From NCBI RefSeq assembly GCF_036013915.1, contig NZ_CP107899.1:3472001-3536000 (forward strand): a stretch of DNA of 64,000 nt, read 5' to 3'. This stretch comes from Streptomyces sp. NBC_00464. GTDB taxonomy: Bacteria > Actinomycetota > Actinomycetes > Streptomycetales > Streptomycetaceae. Both the position numbers and the translations under genes were made by a program. The notes beneath the pieces were generated by a model, which worked only from the letters and a program-made list of their open reading frames with translations, was not told the origin of the DNA and did no database searches. Below, one piece after another: positions 44,416-53,657 of this stretch (position 1 is its first letter; every line of letters begins with the position of its first letter).

Positions 44416-46665
44416 CTACGCGAGCAGCGCGGGGATCGTTCCCTCGTGCGCCGTACGCAGCTCGTCCAGCGGAATGCTGAACTCGCCCTGGATCTCGATC
44501 TCCTCGCCGTCCACGACACCGATCCGGGTCACGGGCAGACCCCGCGCCCCGCACATGTCGTTGAACCGGAGCTCCTCGCTGCGCGGGATCGAGACGATCG
44601 CGCGTCCCGCCGACTCGGAGAACAGGAACGTGAACGCGTCCAGTCCGTCCGGCACGACCAGCCGGGCACCCTTCCCGCCGCGCAGGCAGGACTCGGTGAC
44701 CGCCTGGATCAGGCCGCCGTCGGAGAGGTCGTGCGCCGCGTCGATCATGCCGTCGCGGGACGCCGAGATCAGGATCTCGCCGAGCAGCTTCTCGCGGCCC
44801 AGGTCGACCTTGGGCGGCATGCCGCCGAGGTGCTGGTGGACGACCTCGGACCAGGCCGAGCCGCCGAACTCCTCGTGCGTGTCACCCAGCAGGTAGAGGA
44901 GCTGGCCCTCTTCCTTGAAGGCGACCGGCGTGCGCCGCGTGACGTCGTCGATCACACCGAGCACGGCCACGACCGGCGTCGGGTGGATCGCCGTCTCACC
45001 GGTCTGGTTGTACAGCGACACATTGCCGCCGGTGACCGGGGTGCCCAGCTCCAGGCAGCCGTCCGCCAGACCGCGGGTGGCCTCGGCGAACTGCCACATG
45101 ACGTCCGGGTCCTCGGGCGAACCGAAGTTCAGGCAGTCCGAGATGGCGAGCGGCTTGGCGCCGGAGGCGGCGACGTTGCGGTACGACTCCGCCAGCGCGA
45201 GCTGCGCACCGGTGTACGGGTCGAGCTTCGCGTACCGGCCGTTGCCGTCGGTCGCCATGGCCACACCGAGGTTGGACTCCTCGTCGATGCGGACCATGCC
45301 GGCGTCCTCGGGCATCGCGAGCACGGTGTTGCCCTGCACGAACCGGTCGTACTGGTCCGTGATCCAGGACTTCGACGCCTGGTTCGGCGAGGAGACCAGC
45401 CGCAGGACCTGCTCGCGCAGCTCCGCGCCGTTGGCCGGGCGGGCCAGCTTTCCGGCGTCGTCGGCCTGCAGCGCGTCCTGCCAGGACGGGCGGGCGAACG
45501 GGCGGTGGTAGGTCGGGCCCTCGTGGGCGACGGACCGCGGCGGCACGTCCACGATCTGCTCGCCGTGCCAGAAGATCTCCAGCTGGGAGCCCTCGGTCAC
45601 CTCACCGATGACGGTGGCGATGACGTCCCACTTCTCGCAGATCTCCAGGAAGCGGTCCACGTGCTGCGGCTCGACGATCGCGCACATGCGCTCCTGCGAC
45701 TCGCTCATGAGGATTTCCTCGGGCGAGAGGGAGGAGTCGCGCAGCGGCACGGTGTCCAGCTCGACGCGCATACCGCCGGAACCGGCCGAGGCCAGCTCGG
45801 AGGTGGCACAGGAGAGCCCGGCGCCGCCGAGGTCCTGGATGCCCGCGACGAGCTTCTCCTTGAAGATCTCCAGGGTGCACTCGATGAGGAGCTTCTCCTG
45901 GAACGGGTCGCCGACCTGGACGGCGGGCCGCTTGGTGGGCTTGCTGTCGTCGAAGGTCTCCGAGGCAAGCACGGAGACGCCGCCGATGCCGTCGCCGCCG
46001 GTGCGGGCACCGTAAAGGATCACCTTGTTGCCGGGGCCGGAGGCCTGGGCCAGGTGGATGTCCTCGTGCTTCATCACGCCGATGCAGCCGGCGTTGACGA
46101 GCGGGTTGCCCTGGTAGCAGGCGTCGAAGACGACCTCGCCGCCGATGTTCGGCAGGCCGAGACAGTTGCCGTAGCCGCCGATGCCCGCGACGATGCCCGG
46201 CAGGACGCGCCGGGTGTCGGGGTGGTCGGCCGCACCGAAGCGCAGCGGGTCGACGACCGCGATCGGACGGGCGCCCATGGCGAGGATGTCGCGGACGATG
46301 CCGCCGACGCCGGTGGCCGCACCCTGGTAGGGCTCGATGTACGAGGGGTGGTTGTGCGACTCGACCTTGAAGGTGACCGCGTAACCCTGACCGACATCGA
46401 CCACACCGGCGTTCTCGCCGATGCCGACGAGCATCGCGTCGTTCTCCGGGACCTTCTCGCCGAACTGCTTGAGGTGGACCTTGCTGCTCTTGTAGGAGCA
46501 GTGCTCGGACCACATCACGGAGTACATGGCGAGCTCGGCACCGGTGGGGCGGCGGCCCAGGATCTCGCGGACCCGGGCGTACTCGTCCTCCTTGAGGCCG
46601 AGCTCCTTCCAGGGCTGCTCCACATCCGGGGTTTCGGCCGCGTGCTTGACCGTGTCCAGGCTCAT
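44416..46665 (-). CDS. purL: Phosphoribosylformylglycinamidine synthase subunit PurL
   Basis: 749 residues, the small-PurL type that needs PurQ and PurS. Forms FGAM from FGAR, ATP and ammonia. ATG overlaps the purQ stop (ATGA). Signature strings: [77 protein letters not shown] and [11 protein letters not shown]. Third gene of purS-purQ-purL, closed by a strong hairpin. Confidence 0.97.
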   Translation of the reverse strand: MSLDTVKHAAETPDVEQPWKELGLKEDEYARVREILGRRPTGAELAMYSVMWSEHCSYKSSKVHLKQFGEKVPENDAMLVGIGENAGVVDVGQGYAVTFKVESHNHPSYIEPYQGAATGVGGIVRDILAMGARPIAVVDPLRFGAADHPDTRRVLPGIVAGIGGYGNCLGLPNIGGEVVFDACYQGNPLVNAGCIGVMKHEDIHLAQASGPGNKVILYGARTGGDGIGGVSVLASETFDDSKPTKRPAVQVGDPFQEKLLIECTLEIFKEKLVAGIQDLGGAGLSCATSELASAGSGGMRVELDTVPLRDSSLSPEEILMSESQERMCAIVEPQHVDRFLEICEKWDVIATVIGEVTEGSQLEIFWHGEQIVDVPPRSVAHEGPTYHRPFARPSWQDALQADDAGKLARPANGAELREQVLRLVSSPNQASKSWITDQYDRFVQGNTVLAMPEDAGMVRIDEESNLGVAMATDGNGRYAKLDPYTGAQLALAESYRNVAASGAKPLAISDCLNFGSPEDPDVMWQFAEATRGLADGCLELGTPVTGGNVSLYNQTGETAIHPTPVVAVLGVIDDVTRRTPVAFKEEGQLLYLLGDTHEEFGGSAWSEVVHQHLGGMPPKVDLGREKLLGEILISASRDGMIDAAHDLSDGGLIQAVTESCLRGGKGARLVVPDGLDAFTFLFSESAGRAIVSIPRSEELRFNDMCGARGLPVTRIGVVDGEEIEIQGEFSIPLDELRTAHEGTIPALLA

Positions 46666-47342
46666 GCGTTGACCAGCTTCTTGATGATCGAGGTGAAGAA
46701 ACCGAGACCGTCGGTGCCGCCGGTGCCGATCAGCGGCTCGACAGCGTGCTCCGGGTGCGGCATCAGGCCGACGACGTTGCCCGCGGCATTGGTGATGCCG
46801 GCGATGTCGCGCAGCGAGCCGTTGGGGTTGACGTCCACGTAGCGGAACGCGACGCGCCCCTCGGCCTCCAGCTCGTCGAGCGTGTGCTCGTCGGCGGTGT
46901 AGCGGCCGTCCATGTTCTTGAGCGGTACGGAGATTTCCTGGCCCGCGGAGTAGTCCGAGGTCCAGGCGGTCTCCGCGTTCTCGACACGGAGCTTCTGGTC
47001 GCGGCAGATGAAGTGCAGGTGGTTGTTGCGCAGCATCGCGCCGGGCAGCAGATGCGCCTCGGTCAGGATCTGGAAGCCGTTGCAGATGCCGAGAACCGGC
47101 ATGCCCGCCTTCGCCTGCTCGATCACCGTCTCCATGACCGGCGAGAAGCGGGAGATGGCTCCGGCCCGCAGATAGTCGCCGTAGGAGAAGCCGCCCGCGA
47201 GGATGACCGCGTCGACCTGGTGCAGGTCCTTGTCGCGGTGCCACAGCGATACAGGTTCGGCGCCGGCGACTCGTACGGCCCGAAGGCTGTCCTGGTCGTC
47301 GAGCGTGCCCGGAAAGGTGACGACTCCGATACGAGCAGTCAC
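46662..47342 (-). CDS. purQ: Phosphoribosylformylglycinamidine synthase subunit PurQ (glutaminase)
   Basis: 226 residues. Class I glutamine amidotransferase: nucleophile Cys in [17 protein letters not shown] (about residue 86), His/Glu of the triad in [15 protein letters not shown] near the C-terminus; [17 protein letters not shown] is a family hallmark. Supplies ammonia to PurL. Overlaps purS by four bases and purL by four. Confidence 0.97.
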   Translation of the reverse strand: MTARIGVVTFPGTLDDQDSLRAVRVAGAEPVSLWHRDKDLHQVDAVILAGGFSYGDYLRAGAISRFSPVMETVIEQAKAGMPVLGICNGFQILTEAHLLPGAMLRNNHLHFICRDQKLRVENAETAWTSDYSAGQEISVPLKNMDGRYTADEHTLDELEAEGRVAFRYVDVNPNGSLRDIAGITNAAGNVVGLMPHPEHAVEPLIGTGGTDGLGFFTSIIKKLVNA

Positions 47343-47599
47343 TTCGACTCCTCGGCCTTCTCCACCTTCACGGTGAAGTCCTCGATCACGGTGTTGGCGA
47401 GGAACGTCTCGGCCATCTCGTGAATACGGGTGAGGGCGGCGTCATCGACCGGCCCCTCGACCTCCAGCTCGAAACGCTTTCCCTGACGTACGTCCGCGAT
47501 TCCCTCGAAGCCGAGACGGGGCAGCGCACGCTGCACAGCCTGTCCCTGCGGGTCGAGGATCTCGGGCTTGAGCATGACGTCGACTACGACGCGTGCCAC
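47339..47599 (-). CDS. purS: Phosphoribosylformylglycinamidine synthase subunit PurS
   Basis: 86 residues from the GTG at 47599 (GGGAG five bases upstream; a GTG two codons earlier has none). [21 protein letters not shown] and [13 protein letters not shown] are typical. PurS is a small dimer that bridges PurQ and PurL and forms part of the ammonia channel. First gene of the operon; divergent from the Lsr2-like gene. Confidence 0.95.
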   Translation of the reverse strand: MARVVVDVMLKPEILDPQGQAVQRALPRLGFEGIADVRQGKRFELEVEGPVDDAALTRIHEMAETFLANTVIEDFTVKVEKAEESK

Positions 47600-47983
47600 T
47601 GGCACTCCCGGTGTGGTGGTGTGGTGCGGCTGTTTCTCCGGGGGGTTCCCCAGACCCCCGCGGGTTCACTCAGCCTACCTGGCCAGAAATTCTACGCGGG
47701 TAGATATCGAGCGGCCCAGATCACGCCGAGATATCGGCCGCGACAACGGATGCCGAAAATCCTGCGAAAAAGATCCCCACCAGCAGCACGCAAAGCCGGT
47801 TGACACGCGCAGGTAATTGGGCGGGCTTCACAATGCGGTGCTCACCGCTGTACAAATGATTACCGGGGAAAGCAACATTGCCCCTAAACGGCCGACACCA
47901 GTCGGCCCGCATCCGCGCTCACAGCCGGAAGGCCGGCATCCGCGCATGTCAGGCGCGGACGCCGTAGGAAAGGACCGATATCC
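47600..47983. other. Divergent promoter region of purSQL and the Lsr2-like gene
   Basis: 384 bases, A/T-richer than its surroundings (especially 47690-47890). Contains a TCTAC-4-GTAGA inverted repeat (47691-47704) about 95 bases before purS, a possible operator. No gene is supported. Confidence 0.5.
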
Positions 47984-48319
47984 GTGGCTCAGCGCGTAGT
48001 GGTCACGCTCTCCGACGACATCGACGGGGGAGCAGCGACGGAAACGGTCACCTTCGCCCTGGACGGGAAGTCGTACGAGATCGACCTCAATCCGTCCAAT
48101 GCAAAGAAACTGCGCAAGACCCTGGCGCCGTACGTTGCGGCCGGCCGCAAGCAGACAAACGCGGCCAAGCACGGCAAGGTTCCCATCTTGTACCGGCACA
48201 CCTCACTCGCACCCGACCCGGCAGCCGTCCGCGCCTGGGCACGCTCGCACCGGATGGAGGTGCCGGCCCGGGGCCGGATCCCCAAGAAGGTCTACGAGGC
48301 GTTCCAGGAAGCGAGTTGA
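47984..48319 (+). CDS. lsrL: Lsr2-family nucleoid-associated protein (LsrL type)
   Basis: 111 residues, GTG with AAGGA nine bases upstream. N-terminal dimerisation beta-strands (VVVTLSDDIDGG...TVTFALDGKSYEIDLN, in part) and a C-terminal DNA-binding helix pair with the AT-hook-like RGR (VPARGRIPKKVYEAF). Lsr2 proteins silence A/T-rich and horizontally gained DNA in actinobacteria. Streptomyces has a major Lsr2 and a second paralogue (LsrL) beside purS; this gene's position identifies it as the second, as recalled from S. coelicolor SCO4076. Its own A/T-rich upstream region may be self-bound. Confidence 0.92.
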   Translation: MAQRVVVTLSDDIDGGAATETVTFALDGKSYEIDLNPSNAKKLRKTLAPYVAAGRKQTNAAKHGKVPILYRHTSLAPDPAAVRAWARSHRMEVPARGRIPKKVYEAFQEAS

Positions 48320-48484
48320 GCGGACGGGCGGCGACGATCGGCCGGACGGCGGGCACCGGACCGCCCGCCACCGGCCACCCGGGCGACACCCCGCGGGAGC
48401 CGACTTGCGCGACACCCCTGCAGGTCGGCTAGAGTCTGGAGCACGCCGAGGGGCAAGGCCGCAAAGCCAAACCTCGCGCAGCGT

Positions 48485-48556
48485 GCGGGTGTAGTTCAGT
48501 AGTAGAACATCCCCCTTCCAGGGGGAAGGCGCAGTGTGCAATTCCTGTCACCCGCT
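48485..48556 (+). tRNA. tRNA-Gly (UCC) with altered D and T arms
   Basis: 72 bases. Acceptor GCGGGTG/CACCCGC and anticodon stem TCCCC/GGGGA pair fully around CTTCCAG, giving UCC. The D-loop is AGTAGTA, lacking the G18-G19 pair present in the nearby tRNA-Gly(GCC) genes. The T-arm has no TTC: the loop is TGCAATT and its stem pairs only with one bulged T (GCAG-T-G against CCTGT, including a G-U pair). The same two changes mark staphylococcal tRNA-Gly used for peptidoglycan bridges. CCA is not encoded. A TAGAGT -10 lies about 30 bases upstream. Confidence 0.85.
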
Positions 48557-48636
48557 CTGCATCGCTCTTCTCAACCACTCCGGTGGATCGGGTAGAGTAG
48601 TGCTCGCTCCACCGGTGAGAGCCGAGTGGCTGCAAT

Positions 48637-48709
48637 GCGGACGTAGCTCAGTTGGTAGAGCGCAACCTTGCCAAGGTTGAGGTCGCCAGTTCGAACCTGG
48701 TCGTCCGCT
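48637..48709 (+). tRNA. tRNA-Gly (GCC), copy 1
   Basis: 73 bases; CTTGCCAAG anticodon region, normal D-loop (AGTTGGTA) and T-loop (TTCGAAC). Identical to the copy at 52610. Preceded by GGGTAGAGTAGTGCTCG. Confidence 0.96.
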
Positions 48710-48715
48710 CTTGAT

Positions 48716-48749
48716 CGAAGGCCCCGGTCGATTTCGACCGGGGCCTTCG
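48716..48749 (+). terminator. Hairpin terminator after tRNA-Gly copy 1
   Basis: Perfect 15-bp stem (CGAAGGCCCCGGTCG and its complement), 4-base loop. Confidence 0.85.
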
Positions 48750-48835
48750 TCGTATTCGCTTTCGGTCCTGTCTCTTCGCTCTCTCCGCTCTCTTCACCCT
48801 CTTCGCTTGCCTTCATCTCCCTTCACCGCCCTTCA

Positions 48836-48855
48836 CCCATGACGTTTGTCATGGG
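48836..48855. promoter_or_regulatory. Perfect 8-4-8 inverted repeat before the ABC/two-component operon
   Basis: CCCATGAC-GTTT-GTCATGGG, 55 bases before the ABC ATPase start. Length and symmetry fit a LuxR/NarL-type response-regulator dimer, and such a regulator is the last gene of this operon. Confidence 0.6.
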
Positions 48856-48910
48856 CAGCGGTGACAGCTCGCACTGCTCTTGGTCCTGTCCGGACGGAAA
48901 CCTTGAGTGC

Positions 48911-49855
48911 ATGACCAGCGACGATATTCCTCGTGAGTGCGTGATCGAGGCGACCGGTGTCCGGCGCAGTTATGCGGGCGGCTTCGAGGCCGTGACCGGC
49001 GTCTCCTTCTCCGTGGCTCGCGGCGAGCTGTTCGCCCTGCTCGGGACGAACGGCGCAGGCAAGACCTCCACCGTCGAGCTGCTGGAGGGCCTGGCCCGTC
49101 CCGACGGCGGCACGATACGGGTGCTCGGCCACGATCCGTACGCCGAACGCGCCGCGGTCCGCCCCCGCATCGGGGTGATGCTGCAGGAGGGCGGCTTCCC
49201 GTCCGACCTGACGGCCGCCGAGACCGTACGGATGTGGGCGGGCTGCACCAGCGGCGCCCGGCCGACGGGCGAGGCACTCGACCTGGTGGGGCTCGGACAC
49301 CGGACAGGGGTCCGGGTCAAGCAGCTCTCCGGCGGTGAGCGGCGGCGACTGGATCTGGCTCTGGCCCTCCTCGGCCGGCCAGAGGTGCTCTTCCTCGACG
49401 AGCCGACCACCGGCCTCGACGCCGAGGGACGGCGCGACACCTGGGAGCTGGTGCGCCGGCTGAAGGAGGACGGCATCACCGTCCTCCTCACCACGCACTA
49501 CCTGGAAGAGGCCGAGGCGCTGGCCGACCGGCTGGCGATCATGCACCGGGGACGGATCGTGACCGCGGGAACCACCACCGAGGTGACCGCCGCCCGCCCG
49601 TCCCGGATCCGGTTCGAGCTGCCCGCCGGGACCACGGCCGGACAGCTGCCGCTGGGGCTGCGCGCCGCGGCCGAGGGCCGGCGGATAGAGATCCGTACCC
49701 ATCGGCTGCAGGAGTCACTGACCGAACTGCTGCGCTGGGCTGCGGAGTCGGATGTCCGGCTGATCGGGCTCGATGCCCGGTCGGCCTCGCTCGAAGAGGC
49801 ATTTCTCGATATCGCGAAGTCCGCGGCGGAGACCGAAGAAAAGGTGGCTGTGTGA
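48911..49855 (+). CDS. ABC transporter ATP-binding protein (ABC-2 exporter type)
   Basis: 314 residues from the ATG at 48911; no strong ribosome site. Walker A LLGTNGAGKTSTVELLEGL, Q-loop VMLQEGGFP, signature LSGGERRRLDLALALLG, Walker B VLFLDEPTTGLD, H-loop TTHYLEEAE; the ~90 residues after the ATPase core belong to the DrrA/NatA drug-exporter group. Pairs with the adjacent permease (stop and start overlap). With the histidine kinase and regulator that follow, it forms a four-gene sense-and-export module. Confidence 0.93.
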   Translation: MTSDDIPRECVIEATGVRRSYAGGFEAVTGVSFSVARGELFALLGTNGAGKTSTVELLEGLARPDGGTIRVLGHDPYAERAAVRPRIGVMLQEGGFPSDLTAAETVRMWAGCTSGARPTGEALDLVGLGHRTGVRVKQLSGGERRRLDLALALLGRPEVLFLDEPTTGLDAEGRRDTWELVRRLKEDGITVLLTTHYLEEAEALADRLAIMHRGRIVTAGTTTEVTAARPSRIRFELPAGTTAGQLPLGLRAAAEGRRIEIRTHRLQESLTELLRWAAESDVRLIGLDARSASLEEAFLDIAKSAAETEEKVAV

Positions 49856-50667
49856 TGACGACCGCGACAAGCCCCGCGAGGAGCACGACGAAGCCACCTT
49901 CGACCACGACGGTCCGGGGCAGGCTGACCGCACTCGGACGGGCCGAACTGACGCTGCTCTTCCGCAACAGGACGGCCGTCTTCGTCGCCCTGCTGATGCC
50001 CGCCGCCATGGTCGTGGCGATGAAGTCGACGCTCGAACAGGTGGATCTCGGCGGGACCGGGCTGACCGTCGCCGGAGCGGCTCTTACCGGCGGCATCGGG
50101 ATGGTGCTGCTCCAGGTCATCTACATGAACATGGTCGCCGCCTATGTGGCGCGGCGTGAGGAACTGGTCCTGAAGCGGCTGCGTACCGGCGAGGTGACCG
50201 ACGGAGAGATCCTGACCGGCACCGCGCTGCCCTCGGCCGCACTGGCCCTGGCGCAGACCGTGGTGATCGTCGTGGCCGGAACGGCCTTCTTCGGCCTCGA
50301 CGCACCCGAGCGCCCCGAGCTGCTCCTCCTGGGGCTGCTGCTGGGCGTGGTCCTGATGACGGCACTGGCCGGAGCCACCTCCGTTCTCACCCGCACCGTG
50401 CAGACGGCTCAGCTCACGACCCTCCCGCTGTTCTTCCTCTCGATCATGGGCTCGGGGCTCTTCGTGCCGCTGGAGATCCTTCCGGACCCGCTCGCATCGG
50501 CGTGCGAGTTCCTGCCGCTGACCGGAGTGATGACGCTCGTACGGGCCGGCTGGCTCGGCAGCGCCGACGGCACCGAACTGCTCGGGGCCGCGCTGACCGG
50601 GCTGGTCTGGACAGCGCTCGCGGTGTTTGCTGTGCAGCGGTGGTTCCGCTGGGATCCGCGACGCTGA
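49855..50667 (+). CDS. ABC-2 type permease
   Basis: 270 residues from the ATG overlapping the ATPase stop (TGATG); a GTG one codon earlier is possible. A Thr/Ser/Pro-rich head is followed by six membrane segments typical of ABC-2 permeases (VFVALLMPAAMVVAMKS, GIGMVLLQVIYMNMVAAYV, LLLGLLLGVVLMTALAG and others) and the conserved SGLFVPLEILPDPLASACEFLPLT between the last helices. Exports an unknown drug, lipid or peptide together with the ATPase. Confidence 0.9.
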   Translation: MTTATSPARSTTKPPSTTTVRGRLTALGRAELTLLFRNRTAVFVALLMPAAMVVAMKSTLEQVDLGGTGLTVAGAALTGGIGMVLLQVIYMNMVAAYVARREELVLKRLRTGEVTDGEILTGTALPSAALALAQTVVIVVAGTAFFGLDAPERPELLLLGLLLGVVLMTALAGATSVLTRTVQTAQLTTLPLFFLSIMGSGLFVPLEILPDPLASACEFLPLTGVMTLVRAGWLGSADGTELLGAALTGLVWTALAVFAVQRWFRWDPRR

Positions 50668-50680
50668 GGGAGGTTGTGCG

Positions 50681-51979
50681 GTGTTGATGCGCATACGTGG
50701 CTGGCGCCGCGGCTGGCAGGAGCACAGCAAGCTGGAGCGGATCGACCTGTACTCGCGACTGACGGTCGCCTCGGTTCCCTGGCTCTTCACCGTGTCGTGG
50801 CAACTGGCCGCGTTCGCGTCGGACATCCACCGATCGAGGCTCCCGCTGGCCCTGGGCGCGGCACTGCTGCTGGTGAGCGTGGGGCAGTGCCTGCTGAACA
50901 ACCGCAACATCCGACGGTCGTACGCCCACTACCTCGGCACCCGCGTCTTCCCCCGGCAACGGCTGCTCGCCCCCCTGGTCCTGATGCTGCTGGGGCTGGG
51001 GCTGCTGGCAACGCTGGCCGGGGTGTCCGGTGTGGAGAACGACGGCCTGCTCCTGATGGTCATGAACGCGCCGGTGGCGTTCACGATCACGTACGTCCTG
51101 CTCGTCCCCGTCCGCACCTTCACGATCCAGTCGCTCGTCCTCGCCGCAGGGATCGCCGGACTCCTCGGCGCGGCCGGCGAGCCGGGCCGCATGCTGGTGG
51201 GAGCGGCAGTGACGACGCTCTTCAGCTGCCTGGTGGTGGCGCTCTGCGTACGCCCCAGCGCCTGGAGTCTGAGTGTGATGTGGCAGGCCGAGGAGGCCCG
51301 CGACATACAGGCCCGGCTCGCCGTCGCCGAGGAGCGGCTGCGGTTCGGGCGGGACCTGCACGACGTGATGGGCCGCAATCTCGCCGTGATCGCGCTGAAG
51401 AGCGAACTGGCGGTGGAGCTCGCGCAGCGCGGCAGGCCCGAGGCGCTGGACCAGATGGTCGAGGTGCAGCGGATAGCCCGCGCCTCTCAGCAGGAGGTAC
51501 GTGATGTCGTGCGGGGTTACCGGGAGGCCGACCTGACCACGGAACTGGCCGGGGCCCAAGCGGTGTTGCGGGCAGCCGGCATCGACTGTGCGGTGACGGG
51601 CCGCGATGGCACGGGACTGGCCGGGCCCGTCCAGTCGGCGCTCGGCTGGGTGGTGCGCGAGGCCGCGACCAATGTGCTGCGGCACGGCGATCCGCGCCGC
51701 TGCACGATCCGGCTCGAAGTCTGGGCGGATGAGGTGGTGCTGGATGTGGAGAACGACGGGGCGCCTGCGACCGCGCCCGAGGAAAGCGGCTCCGGGCTGG
51801 CCGGACTGCGCGAACGGCTCGGCGCACTCGACGGGGAGCTGGACGCCGGCCCGGCAGAGCACGGCCTGTTCCGGCTGAGCGCGCGGATCCCGCTGGCCCG
51901 CACGGAATCCACCGACACCGTCCCGTATGCGGCCGCCGCTGACGTATCGCGAACGACCCTTCTGGAGGAAAGACGATGA
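50681..51979 (+). CDS. Sensor histidine kinase (DesK/NarL-partner type)
   Basis: 432 residues from a GTG seven bases after GGGAGG; an ATG two codons later is possible. Five or six membrane segments (about 30-200) with short loops suggest sensing within the membrane. The phospho-acceptor is in FGRDLHDVMGRNLAVIALKS (HisKA_3), ATP-binding boxes are VREAATNVLRHG and GSGLAGLRERLG. This DesK-like architecture often monitors the load or target of a linked ABC exporter. The stop overlaps the regulator start. Confidence 0.93.
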   Translation: MLMRIRGWRRGWQEHSKLERIDLYSRLTVASVPWLFTVSWQLAAFASDIHRSRLPLALGAALLLVSVGQCLLNNRNIRRSYAHYLGTRVFPRQRLLAPLVLMLLGLGLLATLAGVSGVENDGLLLMVMNAPVAFTITYVLLVPVRTFTIQSLVLAAGIAGLLGAAGEPGRMLVGAAVTTLFSCLVVALCVRPSAWSLSVMWQAEEARDIQARLAVAEERLRFGRDLHDVMGRNLAVIALKSELAVELAQRGRPEALDQMVEVQRIARASQQEVRDVVRGYREADLTTELAGAQAVLRAAGIDCAVTGRDGTGLAGPVQSALGWVVREAATNVLRHGDPRRCTIRLEVWADEVVLDVENDGAPATAPEESGSGLAGLRERLGALDGELDAGPAEHGLFRLSARIPLARTESTDTVPYAAAADVSRTTLLEERR

Positions 51980-52587
51980 CCGCGGTACGGGTGCTGCTCG
52001 CCGACGACGAGCACCTGATCCGGGGCGCGCTCGCCGCGCTGCTCGCCCTGGAGGACGATCTGGTGGTGGTCGCGGAGGCCGCGACCGGCCCCGAGGCGCT
52101 CGCCATGGCCCGGGCGCACCGCCCCGATGTGGCGGTGCTGGACCTGGAGATGCCGGGAGCGGACGGTGTGAGCGTCGCCACATCGATACGGGCCGAACTT
52201 CCGGGCTGCCGAACCATGATCGTGACCAGTCACGGCCGGCCGGGGCACCTGAAACGGGCCCTCGCGGCGGGTGTGCGGGCGTTCGTGCCGAAGACCGTCA
52301 GCGCCCGTCAACTGGCCGGGATCATCCGTACCGTCCATGCCGGAAATCGTTATGTGGACCCGGAGTTGGCAGCCGACGCGATCGCCGCCGGGGACTCGCC
52401 ACTGACCGCGCGCGAGGCCGAGGTGCTGGAACTGGCGGCGGACGGAGCGCCGGTCGCCGAGATCGCGGAGCGGGCATCCCTGTCGCAGGGGACGGTGCGC
52501 AACTACCTCTCGGCGGCGGCTGCGAAGCTCGGGGCGGAGAACCGTCATGCCGCAGTGCGTCTCGCACGCCGGCGGGGATGGGTATAG
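51976..52587 (+). CDS. NarL/FixJ-family response regulator
   Basis: 203 residues, ATGA overlap with the kinase. Receiver domain: acidic pocket LLADDEHLIRGAL, phospho-acceptor Asp in PDVAVLDLEMPG (about residue 55), Lys in FVPKTV. LuxR helix-turn-helix (LTAREAEVLELAADG, VAEIAERASLSQGTVRNYL) at the C-terminus. It probably controls its own operon through the palindrome at 48836-48855. The stop codon overlaps a TATAGT element that can serve as -10 for the following tRNA-Gly. Confidence 0.95.
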   Translation: MTAVRVLLADDEHLIRGALAALLALEDDLVVVAEAATGPEALAMARAHRPDVAVLDLEMPGADGVSVATSIRAELPGCRTMIVTSHGRPGHLKRALAAGVRAFVPKTVSARQLAGIIRTVHAGNRYVDPELAADAIAAGDSPLTAREAEVLELAADGAPVAEIAERASLSQGTVRNYLSAAAAKLGAENRHAAVRLARRRGWV

Positions 52588-52609
52588 TAGTTCTCGCGCT
52601 TCGGCGCTT

Positions 52610-52682
52610 GCGGACGTAGCTCAGTTGGTAGAGCGCAACCTTGCCAAGGTTGAGGTCGCCAGTTCGAACCTGGTCGTCCGCT
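52610..52682 (+). tRNA. tRNA-Gly (GCC), copy 2
   Basis: 73 bases, identical to the copy at 48637. Preceded by GGGTATAGTAGTTCTCGC, closely similar to the leader of copy 1, so promoter and tRNA were duplicated together. Confidence 0.96.
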
Positions 52683-52691
52683 CGGTTCAGC

Positions 52692-52725
52692 AAGAAGCCC
52701 CCGGCCTTTCGGCCGGGGGCTTCTT
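52692..52725. terminator. Hairpin between tRNA-Gly copy 2 and purC
   Basis: Perfect 15-bp stem (AAGAAGCCCCCGGCC and its complement), 4-base loop; serves both converging units. Confidence 0.85.
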
Positions 52726-52742
52726 CGTGTGCGGCGGGGTGC

Positions 52743-53657
52743 CTACTTCCAGGGCGTACCGGTGAGGAGTTCGTACGCCTCCAGGTACTTGGCGCGGGTG
52801 GCGTCCACGATCTCCTGGGGCAGCGCCGGGGGCGGCTGCTCGCTCTTGCGGTCCCAGCCGGAGGCCGGCGAGGTCAGCCAGTCACGCACGAACTGCTTGT
52901 CGTACGACGGCTGGGCGTGGCCCGGCTCCCAGTCGGCGGCAGGCCAGAAGCGGGAGGAGTCCGGGGTGAGCACCTCGTCGGCGATGATCAGTTCCTCGCC
53001 GCCGTCGGCGGTGGGTGCGAAGCCGAACTCGAACTTCGTGTCCGCGAGGATGATTCCGCGCTCGCGCGCGATGTCACGGGCCCGGCTGTATACGTCCAGG
53101 GTCGTGCGGCGCAGTTGTGCGGCGGTCTCGGCACCGACCTGGCGGGCCACTTCCTCGTAGCTCACGTTCTCGTCGTGGTCGCCGACGGCCGCCTTCGTGG
53201 CGGGAGTGAAGATCGGCGTCGGCAGCTCGGAGCCGTCGACGAGGCCCTCGGGAAGGGCGAGTCCGCAGACGGTGCGGGACGCGTTGTACTCGACGAGACC
53301 GGAGCCGGTCAGGTAGCCGCGGGCGACGCACTCGACCGGGACCATCCGCAGCGACTTGCAGATCGTCGTACGGCCGGCCCAGTCCGCGGGAGCGCCGGCG
53401 GGCAGCTCCGTGGACAGGACGTGGTTCGGCACGAGATCGGCGAGCTGGTCGAACCACCACAGCGAGAGCCGGGTCAGGACGCGGCCCTTGTCCGGGATCT
53501 CGGTGGGCAGGACCCAGTCGTAGGCGGAGATCCGGTCGCTGGCGACCATGACGAGGTCACCGGCCTCGTTCCGGTACAGGTCGCGCACCTTGCCCGTGTG
53601 CAGGTGGGTGAGCCCCGGAACCTGCACGGGCTCGGGCTTTTCTACAAATCCGGACAC
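52743..53657 (-). CDS. purC: SAICAR synthetase
   Basis: 304 residues, GTG with GGAGG upstream. Ligates aspartate to CAIR with ATP, step 8 of purine synthesis. Hallmarks: HTGKVRDLYRN, VASDRISAYDWVLP, KGRVLTRLSLWWF, ARGYLTGSG, ADTKFEFGF and LTPDSSRFWPA. Stands alone rather than in an operon with other pur genes. Longer than the E. coli enzyme, as is usual in actinobacteria. Confidence 0.97.
   Translation of the reverse strand: MSGFVEKPEPVQVPGLTHLHTGKVRDLYRNEAGDLVMVASDRISAYDWVLPTEIPDKGRVLTRLSLWWFDQLADLVPNHVLSTELPAGAPADWAGRTTICKSLRMVPVECVARGYLTGSGLVEYNASRTVCGLALPEGLVDGSELPTPIFTPATKAAVGDHDENVSYEEVARQVGAETAAQLRRTTLDVYSRARDIARERGIILADTKFEFGFAPTADGGEELIIADEVLTPDSSRFWPAADWEPGHAQPSYDKQFVRDWLTSPASGWDRKSEQPPPALPQEIVDATRAKYLEAYELLTGTPWK

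Noticed and set aside
44446..46842. 798-codon plus-strand frame opposite purL
   Set aside because: Antisense shadow of purL with no recognisable protein.
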